64,000 bases of DNA from Beaufortia kweichowensis (taxonomy: Eukaryota > Chordata > Actinopteri > Cypriniformes > Gastromyzontidae), in NCBI GenBank assembly GCA_019155185.1, contig CM032801.1:5509351-5573350 (forward strand), given 5' to 3'. The notes below the pieces were generated by a model. The model saw only the letters and a program-made list of their open reading frames with translations, was not told the origin of the DNA and did not search any database. This document shows, one piece after another, positions 1-12,817 of the stretch; the stretch's first letter is position 1, and each line of letters starts with the position of its first letter. The position numbers and the translations under genes were made by a program.

Positions 1-42
1 ACAAAGACAATCAATGTCGTTTCAATTGCTGCAATTAGGACA

Positions 43-45
<3 letters not shown>

Positions 46-108
<63 letters not shown>

Positions 109-123
109 CGAGCGAGAGAGAGA
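46..123. repeat. (GA)n microsatellite
   Basis: Almost pure GA dinucleotide tract of about 75 bases with a few GC interruptions near its 3' end. It is a simple repeat and likely length-polymorphic. Confidence 0.95.
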
Positions 124-3071
124 TGTGCTAACTGCACTGATAGCTGCCCGATTTTTTTCTGTAATCCCAAACAGATGTTAGAGGATTATCACAGCATTGT
201 TATCATCCTCCGCTGACAAAGTGTTTACCTGCAGTTATTCAGTACTGACAACAGGATAAACATGTTTAACCTGTTGTTATATTGTACGTTGCTTCATCTA
301 AAGGACAATTTTTTACAGACGTGTTCAGGTTTCTGGAAGATAAATCAAATTCTTAACACTTTTGTAAGGATTAGGATCAAACAAAAAAAAATTTTTAAAC
401 ACTTATTTACACTCTTTTTTATGTTATATATTCTATAAACAGTTTAAGGTAACTCAGTAGGTGGCACATGTATATTTTGAGTTAAATCTGCATGAGTGCA
501 CATTTGAATGTTTCCCTGCAGTCTTTCTGAGAAGCTCCTTTATTATTTCTCATTAATGAAGCTTCAGCTCTGGATGAAGGATTTCAAAGTTTTAATGCGT
601 TAATCCTGCATTTCCTCTATTCAGAACTCCAACCATTTAACCGTCCCCACATAATGTACTTTAGTGCAATTATTTGATGCTTGTGGAAGCTTTTAACTAT
701 TGTATTTTTGAGGTAGTGGATTAAACTTTTGTAGCTGAGAAATGCACTGAAGAATAGTTGAGCAATTTACAATTTAATTGTCACTTTTTTTGTTGTTTGT
801 TTGTGTGTTTTGCAGGTTTCAAGAGGCAGATCCCTGATGCAAATGTTTTTAGGAGGCTGTTAAAATCTTCTGGTCTCTCCTGATCTTGCAGATTTATGAG
901 TCTTTTATTTAGAGGCAGAGTACAAACAGTATTATGTGTTATGTCTGTGATATCTGCTTCCATCAGCACCTGACCAAGCAATGAAATCGGTCACTATGCA
1001 GAAACATTTACAAAACACACTCTAAAATATCCATATATTTCTAAAATATGTATATATTTCTAAAATATCCATATATTTCTTATATTTATGTTTTTTCTTC
1101 CTGACACCAATTTGCTTCTTCTGAGAACACTTCCTCAGTCATCTCAATTTCTTAAAAAAAAAATTGTCTCCTCTGGTTCCTTTAAAACACATCTCAGCAC
1201 TCATGTTCAGATCTATTAAGATGCCAATGTCAGGTGAGAAATGTTCATATTAACTAATATTTTAATAATACGACCAAGTGATGTGTTTATCTACCAAAAT
1301 TTTAAAGTTAAAATTTGGTACAAACTTCAAATTTAAATGAAATATAATTGAGAACACCATCTGCATTAAAGTATCTAGATCTAAGCAGTTACAGAAGGTC
1401 CTGTTGTTAACCCTATCTGTTATTTGTCTGCTGTGTTGTGCTTAGAGAAGTGAAAAACATATTAACTCTGTTGTCTTCACTTATTTAGAAAGTCTTATTT
1501 TAGCTCTGTTGGGAGAAGCAAATAAACTGTGTAGCTCTTGAAGGCTGATTCACACTTATTAGATTTCTTTATTGTGTTTAATTCACAATGTTCAGGGTGG
1601 ATTCTGTCTTCTCTTCAGAGTCAGACTGTGGGATGTTTTTGCTTGATGTTTCCGGCTATCAATCATTAAGTCCTTTGTTGTCTGATTCTCGGAAAATGGC
1701 GTATAGAGAAAGCATTTACTGTGTTTGCACACTTGCCTGTGTAAATATTTGCCAGACATGTTTAATGTAATTGAGTTTGACTTATGCATGCATTTTATTT
1801 GTTTAGAAATGTTTATCATGATTCATGCTGTTGAAAATAACCCCCCGCCCAGCAAGTTTTTGGAAGTCTGACCTTAAGTGCTGTTATTATTATTAATAAA
1901 TTAGATTACATTGGTCTCTGTTATCCTAATGCTATTGCTTCTGTTTTATACAAGCGTTACAGTAATTTTAGCACATTTTAAGAGTGTTTTAGGCACTTTG
2001 TTTCTCTGTACTGCATAACCTCTCATGGTTTATTGGTTTACAAGCAAGACAGCTGCAAATGAAATTGTGGTTTCACAAAACCATAATAGTCATTCATCTT
2101 TAGCTATAATCACGGGAGATGTACTGTATCCTTACCACATTTGCATTGATTAACGTCTAAATGAGATTTATCTTTCCAGTCCACTGGTTGCTGTGTTTAC
2201 AGCTTAAGTTCAAAAGTGGCTATGTGAGTTTAAATGACAGTATACTGATAATCTTAGCTTTGCAGACATCAAAATGTCTGTAAATTATGAGTGAACCAGT
2301 GAGTGAAGTCTACAGAAATGAATCTTGTGTCATTATTTACTCATTTACATTCTCTTGCATGTCTCCCAACATCTGAATGGATAAGAGCTTTAAAAAAAGA
2401 TTATTAGTTTAATGATGCTGCTGTGGTACCTTTTCCTTAGACTTTCTTTTAAATCCTGTCGACTTTCCACAGAAAGTCACTTGGTATAAAATATAATAAA
2501 ATCTTTATTTTTAGCATATGATTGCAGAAATGTTTATTTGAGACATTTGTTATGGCTGCTATGATTGCACAGGTGTTTGTTGTGAGATAAATTTAGCATT
2601 ACTTACAGACTGCTAAAAAATCATACTTTATTAAAACGTTAAAAATAAATGCTGCTTATTACTGGCAAAAGGCAACACTTAGTGTCATGCGATGAGGTCA
2701 TTGAGTTACTTCTGTCATCTGCTCAAAGGTGCTTTTATAATAACATCAGGATTTACTTGGTGATTCTAATAGAAAATCTCGTTTTTTTTATTGTGTTAGT
2801 GCTGATGATATACAATCTAATTAATTTTGTTTGCTTTTTGGTGGTTGTATTAAAATCTATTGCACAACCTGATTAATGATGTTTAACTCTCTGTACCAAC
2901 ATGTAAATAATTACAGTAATACATCAGTCTACACTTTGAAGCACAAAGGTTTTATTAAAAAAGTCATGAAATTCATTTATTTATTTGCCGTCTGAAGACA
3001 CAAATCACCACCATACTTAATGACTGGTTAGATTCAGGTAGATGACATTTGTTATTAGGGAAATAAATTTT

Positions 3072-3175
3072 TATGTTTATCTATGCGTTTGGCAGACGCT
3101 TTTATCCAATACATACTTTTTTTTTTGAGATTCAAATCCGTGACCTTTTGCTGCGTAAACTACAATTATAATTAC
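3072..3175 (-). repeat. tRNA-derived SINE fragment
   Basis: Contains 'GGCAGACGCTTTTATCCAA' followed by a degenerate 'GATTCAAATCCGTGACCTTT'. These are, in reverse orientation, the tail and the B-box part of the tRNA-like head of an abundant cyprinid SINE-type repeat. Copy is old and truncated. Family recognised from memory. Confidence 0.6.
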
Positions 3176-6120
3176 TTTAGAATAACACACCACAAGTCAC
3201 TCAAGGACACTGTTTCCACTTTTACCCTAGTTTTCCTGTTATTAGTAATGATATGTGCATGTTTTACACTGTTAGAAAAATGCCACATTTTGTCTATTTT
3301 TGACATTCACATTCCATTACGCCTTGAGTATCAGCAGCGAGGATCAGGGCCACTGGCACGCCACGGGCAAGTATGTCAGGAGCCAACATAACCAGACGTT
3401 ATCTTTCCACTGTGTCCCAACAGACTACAGCAGACGAGCGGGACTGATGACCTTCTGAGATCTAAACGTCTTGGAGTTCACCATACCAGAGAAGGTAAAT
3501 CAGTGTTGTTCATCTGTACTGATATCTGATACTGTCAGTGAAGACTTTTGCCCACACATGTGATATGATAGCTAGTCAACCCGAAAGTATGCTACAGTGA
3601 TAACCTTTTAAAGTATAAAACCACGTGCATCTTGTGGACCCAGTGCATGATTTAACATAATGATTTAGTTTTTTTATAGTTTAGGTGTGAAACCAAAGTA
3701 ATCATAATGCAAACATTTGTTTTAATAAGCTTAACCATGATGGAAATACAAATGGTAATCAATTTGCCCCCCAAAAAACATACTGAAGTTCATTTTCCAA
3801 TGGGAAATTAGTTTAAATGATTCCAGGTAAAGCTTTTTATTAATAACACATCATATTGGATTAGGTTGAATGTTAAAGATGCTAAACTCTTCAATCTGTT
3901 TTAGAAAGACCAATAAACCAGAGTAAAAAGGTTTATGTCTATGAGACTGAACTCTACTGTTAAAGCAGAAGAATGCTGTTGGTTTGCAATCACTGTACAG
4001 CTTCTCTTCAGTGAGCACACAGCAGACTGAAGCGCTGCATTATACTTTCTCTTTGTCAGACATCACAGTTTGATCCTTCAGCAGGACAATGCCTCAGTTA
4101 ACCCCACAGCACACCTGTGGGACTCTCTGCATTGCACCAACCAGAGATATTATCTTCTGCCAGCGGCCAGTAACTTCAGTAAGGCCTTTTGTAGGGTGAG
4201 TATATGCGAGCTGTATGTGTATGTGTGTCACAACCAACACTATCACACAACAATGCTGTCTCTGTATAGTATAGGGTTTTAGCAGATATTTAGTATCGTA
4301 CAAACTACTGGAAAGTCTAGCGTGACAAATGTGTTGTTATTTGGATTCTGCACTGATGATTGTCAATGGTGAAATATACATTGAAGTTTTACACCTGTTT
4401 CCAAACCAACGCAGGATCATGCTGTGATAACCATTGTGACCATTCTAGCAAAAGTAAAAAAAAAAATGAAATTTGAACAAATCGAATTTCCCCTGCAGTG
4501 TAAATGAAGCCCCAAAGTACTACTTTTTCTGTGAAATTATCTCCCATTAAAACCTCTGACGTCTTAAAGATATCGCTAGGAGGCTTTGACATTGCAGTGT
4601 AGCTTCACCTTTTAAATGGGCACATGCAAACCCTGTGGCATTGAAAGTTTACTGTTTTAGTGCTAAATTCTCTCTCTCTCTCTCTTTCTGAGCCCCAAGA
4701 GCAAAGAGAAAGAAGCCATCAGACACAGTAATCTGCTAATTTCCCAAATACATACCCCAACCAACACAACTGTCTGAAAGACAGATAGTTTGTTTATGTG
4801 TTGCCCAAATATGACTAATGACAATAATAAACAGTGTTTTTATCAGTGAGGTGACAAGTATACGATGAATGAACCGTAAATTATTGAGCTGGTACAGAGA
4901 CAGATGATTGCAGTCTTATAAACAAATTCATTCTGCCTCATTAGTGACGTTTACTAAGACAAGTGTCACTATTTGCTCATATTTAGAGATTTTAACAAAG
5001 AATGAACCCTGAATATTGAAATCTGAATATTGAAATCTTTAATAATCTTGGCTTTTGAGTTTGGAAACTTTGAGCACATTTTGACATGCTGAAATCACTT
5101 ATCAAAATCTACTAGATTTAAGAAATTTAAGAAATGTATGTCTTTTTCTGAGAGTTGAGCAGGTTTCACGTTGCTCCCCATTTAATTTTTTTGCTGTCTA
5201 TAAGAAACATTGAAAATATTAAAGAAATCTAATCTGTGATCATGGGGAGATTGATGACAACAAAAGACCACAGTAACATCCTCGTCGCCACAGTAACATC
5301 CTAGTCACCACTTTTCCCATTAAAATAACAAAATACCAGCTGAGTTTCTATGCTTTTTATGCCTCCGATTTATCTAAAAAGACAAAAGTTTCTCTCTTAC
5401 TGCAGGCTAAACGTTAAGATGAGACCACATGTTAAGATAAGACCAGTGCCATCAGGACATTCGAGTAAAGGAAGAATCTGACACATGGTGCTTATAAACC
5501 AGATTATTCTGTTGTCTTATTTAGCTTTAGATTCATCTCGTCTGTTTACTCCATTCCAGTACATCAAAGAATCTGAAGCACTGAACTCAATCTGAGATCT
5601 CTTTGTTCTTCCGTAACTCTTCTGTCATATTCTCTCATATACATCATCTGCCAGTCTGTCTTTCTTTTAATCACAGAAAAACTATAAATTATGGATCAAA
5701 TAAATAATATGCAGACGCTCGTACAATGTTGTCCAACATTCTGATGACTGTGGCATAAATGAGACAAATCTTTAATCATCACATGATCACACTATGATTT
5801 TATACTCGTGCATAATTCATCATCTATCCTGTCATACTCACACTGCTTTGATTTATATGCACATATACAGCAGTATTATATAAGCTTATATTTTGCTGAC
5901 ACTGAAAGTCCTCTGTCAAGAGTTAGCAACAGTTTTACTTATATGTTCTCTCTCCTTCTTTTAGTGCTGGAACATCAGTTGGGTTTTGCTTCAGATGTGT
6001 TGATCGGTCATGTAAGGTAAGTGCAGGTGTCTTGCATTGTTTAAACACATTCCTGGTTTTATCATACACCTTTTGAGCTGTAACTTTTTATTGGCAATAA
6101 GGTGTTAGTTAGCTTAGCTT

Positions 6121-6375
6121 AAAAAAAGTGATTGTTCACCAAAAATGGTTTAATTATTAACTGACCCTTATGTCATTCCAAACCTGTATGATCTTCTGTG
6201 GTGTTTTGAAGAATATTGGTAACCAAACAGCACTGACCCCAAAACCACAGAGACATTTCTCAAAATATCTTCTTCTGTGTTGCACAGACGAAAGAGTCAT
6301 ATACCGGTTTTGAACGACATAAGGGTGAATAAATTATGACAAAAATTTTATTTTAAGGTGAACGTTCCCTTTAAG
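6121..6375. mobile_element. Palindromic MITE (Angel-like), copy 1
   Basis: Starts near 'TTCACCAAAAATGG', passes through 'CTTATGTCATTCCAAACCTG', then the partly self-complementary second half 'AAAATATCTTCTTCTGTGTT' and ends with 'GGTGAACGTTCCCTTTAAG'. The two ends are inverted relatives of each other. No protein is encoded. It is the clearest of seven copies of this family in the window. The link to the published 'Angel' family is from memory. Confidence 0.7.
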
Positions 6376-9292
6376 AACTGAGTCAGCAAGAACGTTATGG
6401 CGACATTGACACTGCATATTGTCTTTTAATAATGTTATTCATGTTGTCTATTCAAGTACCATGAATCAATATTCACTTGTATAGGCTTCTTTGTACATTA
6501 TGCATGCTTGCTGCCCATGTAGGGTGTTCCAGCTCACTCACTTATTGAATTCCTTTTCACTTAAGATACTGCCTATGTAGACAGTACAGAGTCGAGACGT
6601 TTTTGGAACGGCGCTGTAGTGTTGTCATTTATTGCGAACAGCATTTACACTGTCAGGAAGTAATGTGTTTGCTCTGCGGTTCTCGTTCCAAATCTCGGCG
6701 GGCTGATGGGATTGCTGCTGAACAGATTGTGCAGGTGTAAGAGGAGAGCTATTCAACGACATGGCACCTGTCCAAAGCATTCAAGGCAAACGCACGGGCC
6801 TCAGAGACGCATCTAAAGAGAAGAGACAAGTGCTGTTCCTGCTAAACAGCATCCTATTCGAAACCATACATATGCCTGTGGTTGAGAAATAATTTACTGT
6901 GACTCTTGAGAGATAGAGTAGCCATTATATCTGTGACGGAGCGATTACTGTTAGGTGTGCAGAGCCAACAGGATAATCAGTGTTGATTTAACACATTCAT
7001 CTGTTTTGAGCACAAGCTAACGGCGATTCATTACAAACCAGTGCCATTTGTGTCCACAACATATGGCGCTCTATTTACAAGGAGTTATGTGCATTTTCAT
7101 GCCCGCATTAGATCTTTAAATTTATGTGTTGCCAGTTATAAAATGTAATTTAAAATATTTATAGTACTAAATGTGTATTGATTTCCCCATTTATAGTAGA
7201 CCATTTGCTTTATGCTACACCATTTACACTATCCTTTTCATAAATCATAAAAACAGTATATTCATAAAAACTGTATAATTATCAATTGATAAATAACCTA
7301 CAAAATTAGTATTTCCTTATTTTTTTATACGCTCTCAGATGTCCTCTTTAGTTTTCTTTTTTGTTATTATGGCTACGTGAAGCACTTTGAATTACAATAA
7401 GGCGTGTTATATAAATAATCTTACTTTACCTGTATATTAAAGTCTGACGTAACTTTCTATCTTTTTATTGCTTTTCCAACATGACTAAAAAAGTAGGATT
7501 TACACTGTGTATATTGCAGAGGATCATATGAAGGAAGGTGTGATGACTGTTTTGTTTTCTCTAGTGATTCTGCAACATGATTTGGATCATTTCCACTGTG
7601 AGTAAAAAACCATCAGCTCATTTTCTAATGATGAGTATTATTGCTGTATTGTGGCGAGAGGCACATCCATTTCAGCAGGGCCAAATGGTTTATGATTGAT
7701 AAAAGCAATGCATGGCAATTTTCCTCACATACAAAAGGACATTTCCAGGAAATTTTTCTTTTGTTTTACCCAGCACAACTTGGATAAAGCAAATAAGATC
7801 TTATGTTGTGCAACCTGAATGCTTAAAGTTTTCTATAAATATAAAAAGAAAAATCCAATAATTAATGGAATCAATAAGAATCAACTCTTATTCACCAATA
7901 ACAATATCATCCTGAAGTCACACAGCTTATCAAACCCTTATTCAGATAAGAGGAATCAAACCCTTCTACATATCTGGACAGTAAATGTCATTATGTTTTT
8001 GTTCCGTCTTTATCTTTCATTGATGTTGGGTTGGCCAATGGTCAGTTTAATTGTGTCCTTAGAGAGCAGCTCTTTCTTACTGGAAGAAAATGAGAAGCTA
8101 TGGAAAGGAAGGAATCAGCAATGGATTTTTGCCAAACCTTGCAATTAGATTACAACTCGCTACTCATCCTGATTCATGAGATAATGAGTCAAGCTTCTCA
8201 TCTCATGGATAATTTCGTAGGTGTTTACGATTGAAAAGGAAATCCCTACCGCCACACAATTACAAATGCAAGATATTGACTTTTATTTTGCATGTGAACT
8301 AATTAATTCTTTGATACTTTCTCCAAGCTGAGTTACACTGATGATGGGGGAAAAGCACTATTATTAAATTCAATTAAAAAGTGAAATATATTAATATAAA
8401 TTTATATTATATAAAAATATCCCTCTGCTAAGTAATATGGTTCATTTGCCATACGTACGGATGTTTGTGGTTGGCAAGTATTGTTGCTGTCAATAGTGCA
8501 GAATTGTATTCACAGGAGTTTGTTTATCTGCATTTTACAATGTGTGTTAAAATAAGGAAACAAAAATAATTGTTTTATCAAATGTGCTGTGTGTTTAAAA
8601 AATCTGTGCATTCCATGGCAAGAAAATATACTGTATCTGCATCTCTTTCTAGAACAGAGTGTGCTGAGTCCACCGCCTGCTCTCAGCAGAATGATATTGA
8701 ATCAATAGACTGAGCATCAGCCCCTCCACGGAATCAGCTCAGCCCCCTCACACTCTGTCCGACCCCAGAGAGACGCCGTCCTTTCATCTCTTAGGTAATT
8801 ATAAAGAGCAACTTACGGGGAGAATCTTGACAGGTTGTTAATAGCTTAAACCGCATGTTCTCTGCCTGTGCTGTCTAAGCAACATCAACACAGTCAAGAG
8901 AGATTTATCATTAGCTAGATGCCTGTTGAGTCATTTACGTTTGTCAGATTGGTTTTGCTAACTAAATTGAAATATGTATTAATTAAATCATTTTGGGGAA
9001 TATATGCAGCATCAAAGTTTAACGTTATTTTTACAGAGCTTTTTCAAAAAACTCAAACAAAGTTTTTTCACAGAGTTTCACATGAGTGGTATTCGACAGT
9101 AAAATTGCATTTATAATCTTTATTACAAAAGAAAAAACGTGTTTTGAGTACTCTCCATATGTATGTGCATTTAAACTGCTTTGCAACAATGTGAAAAATT
9201 GTGAAAAGTATTTGAGAAATAATAAATTAAAATTAAATTAATTCTTTCTGGCTAATGTCACAAAATTCTAAATTTTTCAGCTTCACAAAATT

Positions 9293-9317
9293 CACTCTTA
9301 AAAATAAAGATGCTTAA
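9293..9317. repeat. Terminus of a 'CACTCTTAAAAA' MITE
   Basis: Begins 'CACTCTTAAAAATAAAGATG', nearly identical to the outer end of the MITE at 13131-13350. The rest of this copy is too diverged to delimit. Confidence 0.5.
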
Positions 9318-10626
9318 GTATACTGTATAGATTTTATTAAACAATGCCAAATATGGTTTTATGGTTCATAAGAAGAATTTATGGTAAGTAAATTTTCATA
9401 CCATTGACAAGTGTGGCAAAAAACATACTTTGAGATCCCTGATGTACTTGCTATGCATCATAGATGATAAAAGTATGAGAAACAAGTGCATATTCACTTT
9501 CATATTAGAATAGAGCCTTGATCATTTGGATGTTGCTATCGTCATCATCTTTATTGACCTACATTATCATCAGCACAGGGGTGGTGTATGTGCAGAGGGT
9601 GTTGATTGATTTTGCCAATTTAATTTTCAGGGATAATAGCTCAGGAAATTGGTCACTTTTTTATGAATGACAAGCTTTTTAATTTTGGGCTTTGAACAGT
9701 CACAACACAATTACAGTTAAGATGTTTTATCCAATTGAGTTTGAGCCAATTTGATTTTGGGGCATTGGCACTGAACACGGAATAGTATGCTGAACATACA
9801 TGCAGAAGACTAGATATTACAATTTGTAACTTTAATACTGTCCCCTCAGCATTAAACTTTTAATCAAACCTTTGCTAAACTTAAAAGTGCATAACAGACG
9901 TGTATCTTACTGCACCATACCTGTGTGAAATACTGAATACCTTCATGTTGCTTTTAATATTCATTTCTAGCTAATCGTACCATGAGTAAGACTCTGGATC
10001 CTATACATCGGAGCTTTGGATTGTACTCACAGAGAGCAAAAGGAGATCTGTCTTACTAAGCTGGTGAGTGAAGTATCATGTCCCCCTACAGCAAACTGAG
10101 CTTCAGTGCTATTCTCAGGGGCACAATGCTTATAGAACAGCTCTTTAACCTCAATGACTCTCCTGTTCCTCTGTGATTTCTCCTTGCATGTAAATCCGCA
10201 ACCTTTGTGTTGGCATCACATTACCAATTACATTTTCATGTCCTAATTAGAGTCACGGCTTCTGTGCAAGTAAAGCTGCCATTTGAGGTGTGGGGTAAGA
10301 GTTTTAATTGAACAATATATCACAGTCTGACATTCAGTGGTTATAGTTTGCACAGGCAGAACACCGATATGACTAATTGGTGTTTGTTGCTTTTAAAATA
10401 CGAAACTAAGTGAACATATTGCTCAGCATTACTCGTATGGGCAGACAGAGATTAGATTAATCCAGGACTAGACCCACATTTAAGTAGTTTTTACAAACAT
10501 GCCTTGAAAAAAGCCTTGTATGCCGTATATTTATATTTTTTAAGGTAATGGTGGATGGTGCACAACTCAATAGCACAATTCTAGAGTGTTGTAAGTGGGT
10601 GTTTTCACTGTCATGCTTTTTTTCAC

Positions 10627-10747
10627 TTGAAAAATGCTGGGTTGTTTCAGCCAAGGGTCAAATATGGATAAAGCCCAACGTACAATTTTCTATTTTAATT
10701 TAACCAACAGTTTATTTTGTCCATATTTGACTCAACCATGGGTTAAT
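10627..10747. repeat. Inverted-repeat element with 'TCAAATATGGA' arms
   Basis: The left half carries 'GGTTGTTTCAGCCAAGGGTC' and 'TCAAATATGGA'. The right half carries the reverse complement 'TCCATATTTGA' followed by 'CTCAACCATGGGTTAA'. This is a foldback-type non-coding repeat resembling common fish MITEs; the exact ends are uncertain. Confidence 0.55.
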
Positions 10748-11042
10748 AGAGCCCATCCTCCAAGTATATGATATTTTGGACTTTATGGCTCCACCAGGTC
10801 CCTCCCCAATTTATATCTCAAAAATATTTTGCACATTTATCCACCAGTCTGATTACTTAGAAAAGTCAAAGCACACCTCTCCTGAATAAGCCACTTTTAA
10901 ATGTAAAAACATGGATTTATGTCCTAGCAAACGTATATATTGTATGTTGCATAAAACCCAAAGCATTCTAACCATACCAGTCCATTGCATCTTTACATCT
11001 GTTTTCTTAGGACTCAAGCCTGGCAGCGCTGATCTGGGCACA

Positions 11043-12057
11043 GATAATTATGTCATCGATTAATTGTCAGAGGGAAAAACGAGCGTTCCCACGTTAACGC
11101 TGCGCACTCAGAGCGCCGCGTGCCGCATCGCTCACCGGTGATTTGTGGGAGCCTTTGGCACAGCGCGCGCCCTGCGGTCCCAAAGTGGCGCGAAATGAAA
11201 TCCTGGAGCGACGAAGGCGAGAGAGAAGAGCATTACCAGGCTATTTTCTACCCATTTTTCATCGCTACCGACCATTAAAGCCATTGAGCCGAATGAGCGC
11301 GGCTGTTTATTTTTGGCTAATACTAAAACACAAGAAAAAAGGTTTGTGGGAAACGAGTAGGTGAATTTGTCCCGAGATTTCCCAACAACATTTCATTGAC
11401 AAGAATAACAAAGATAGAAAAAGTAAGAAGAGATTTGTGGCTTAATCAAATCAACAGGACGCACAAACGACTTTTGTACCATATAACCAAAGTACAAAAT
11501 AGCATTTTCTAGGTAGCGCGAAGGGATTTAACAATGAAAGATAATCAAAGTTAAATACTAAGTCGTATACTATGATACAAATGACAAAGGTTGTAAAAAC
11601 GCGCTTTGGGCTCCCTGTCCCAGTACTACTGTAGTGCGCACAGATCCAGATCAGCCTCATTAGGACTGCGGGCATCAGACATCCCACAGCGAAAAGACTG
11701 AAGGTCTGGAGTCACAAAAAAGTAAAAAAATCTTCCAATATGCGCGCTAAATGTCTGCATTAGCATCTCCCCACTGTATCTTTCGTCGAAAGCGTAAATT
11801 AATGTAATTCAGGGACAAACGATTTGGCGCAGCGACCCAGAGGATCAGCCGGATGCTGCGCCCGCATCATGGAAAACCAGAAGGACAAGAGGGTTTACAC
11901 AGAACCGCATCCCTGCGCTGAAACACAACCCGGAGTCTTTATACAACCAGATATTCGGATGTTAGGTATTTGCAGTTGAACACTTCTTGGGTGAATTTAT
12001 GTGGATGGCAAATCCACAGGATACCCTGGATGGAGAACTACTTTATTGACCTCGAGG
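11043..12057 (+). promoter_or_regulatory. Probable promoter and first leader exon of the K2P gene
   Basis: CpG density rises here against the AT-rich flanks, most clearly at 11090-11320 and 11820-11950. No TATA box is obvious. The segment ends at a good donor site, CTCGAGG|GTGAGT (exon end 12057). Paired with the acceptor ending at 12323, this would give a spliced 5' untranslated region running into the first coding exon. The transcription start is not visible from sequence alone, so the left boundary is approximate. Confidence 0.45.
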
Positions 12058-12323
12058 GTGAGTCCGTCTATTTATCAAACTAAATTGACAAATGTGTTCC
12101 ACAAGTGGTGTTTATTTGTACATTTGCACAGTGAAAATACATGTAAAAAAGGGGATTTCAACATTGCATGGTTTGAGTATATGTTAATTATATGTGCATA
12201 GTCAAGACATTTTGTTTCGAGAAGAGTAAAGTGTAGCAACTCGTGTACATTTCTGCTTCCCTGACAATATTGCCTTGAATGAAATATGGCAAAGCTTCTA
12301 AACAAATTCTTTCTCGGTTTCAG

Positions 12324-12471
12324 AACTTATCCCTCACGTTTGGTGCATATGATCTCATCATTAACATGTGAAATATTCTAGGAGATCTTGACTCTTGCAT
12401 CGTGCAACAGCCGCTCGAGACTCATCCATGTCATTGCATCGGTTGCTGTCCACTGCGCTGCTGGTGCTGAA
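12324..12471 (+). promoter_or_regulatory. 5' UTR segment with upstream ORFs
   Basis: Likely leader directly before the K2P start codon, entered through the acceptor TTTCTCGGTTTCAG (ending 12323). It contains three upstream ATGs out of frame with the channel: a 10-codon ORF (12349-12381), a start-stop ATG-TGA (12366-12371), and a 17-codon ORF (12428-12481) that runs over the main ATG. An in-frame TAG at 12379-12381 rules out any longer N-terminus in this exon. Confidence 0.55.
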
Positions 12472-12817
12472 ATGTGGATAATGCCGGCGCAGCGACTGCA
12501 GGGCTGCCGCTCCCTTCACATCAACGAAGACAATGGGCGCTTTCTGCTGCTCGCCGCGCTCATCATCGTGTACCTGCTGTGCGGCGCCGCGGTGTTTTCC
12601 GCCATCGAGAGGCCGTCCGAGCTGCAAGCCCACGGGCGCTGGAACCGGACCCTCCTGAACTTCAGCGACACGTTTAATATCAGTTTGCAGGATCTCAACT
12701 CTCTGTTGAAGGAGTACGAGGCTGCGATTGCCGCAGGAGTTCGGGTCGACGCTCTACGACCCAGATGGGATTTTACAGGGGCGTTTTATTTCGTCGCGAC
12801 TGTGGTGTCCACTATAG
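12472..12817 (+). CDS. kcnk12: kcnk12 coding exon 1
   Basis: Encodes residues 1-115 plus the first base of codon 116: N-terminus, M1 (LLLAALIIVYLLCGAAVF), the cap helices and P1 up to the filter. It ends ACTATAG|GTAAGT (phase 1). It is GC-rich against its flanks. HINEDNGRF just before M1 matches the HLNED motif of THIK channels. Confidence 0.92.

Larger units (their letters stand above)
124..11040. other. Gene-free upstream spacer
   Basis: AT-rich DNA with no reading frame that looks like a conserved protein; the longest open frames are about 100 codons and look like chance. It holds an imperfect 20-bp tandem repeat (about 1022-1083), a CT tract near 4672-4686, a tandem pair of a 'CCACAGTAACATCCT' unit near 5269-5309, and the SINE and MITE pieces listed separately. 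A few segments bounded by plausible splice sites occur on the + strand (see findings), but none encodes a recognisable product. Confidence 0.7.

Noticed and set aside
4070..4195. LQQDN-like peptide suggesting a Tc1 transposase relic
   Set aside because: Only a few residues resemble the transposase motif, with no flanking transposase sequence or inverted ends nearby.
12388..12471. N-terminal extension of the K2P channel by 28 residues
   Set aside because: It would start at TTG; there is no in-frame ATG and an in-frame TAG lies at 12379-12381.
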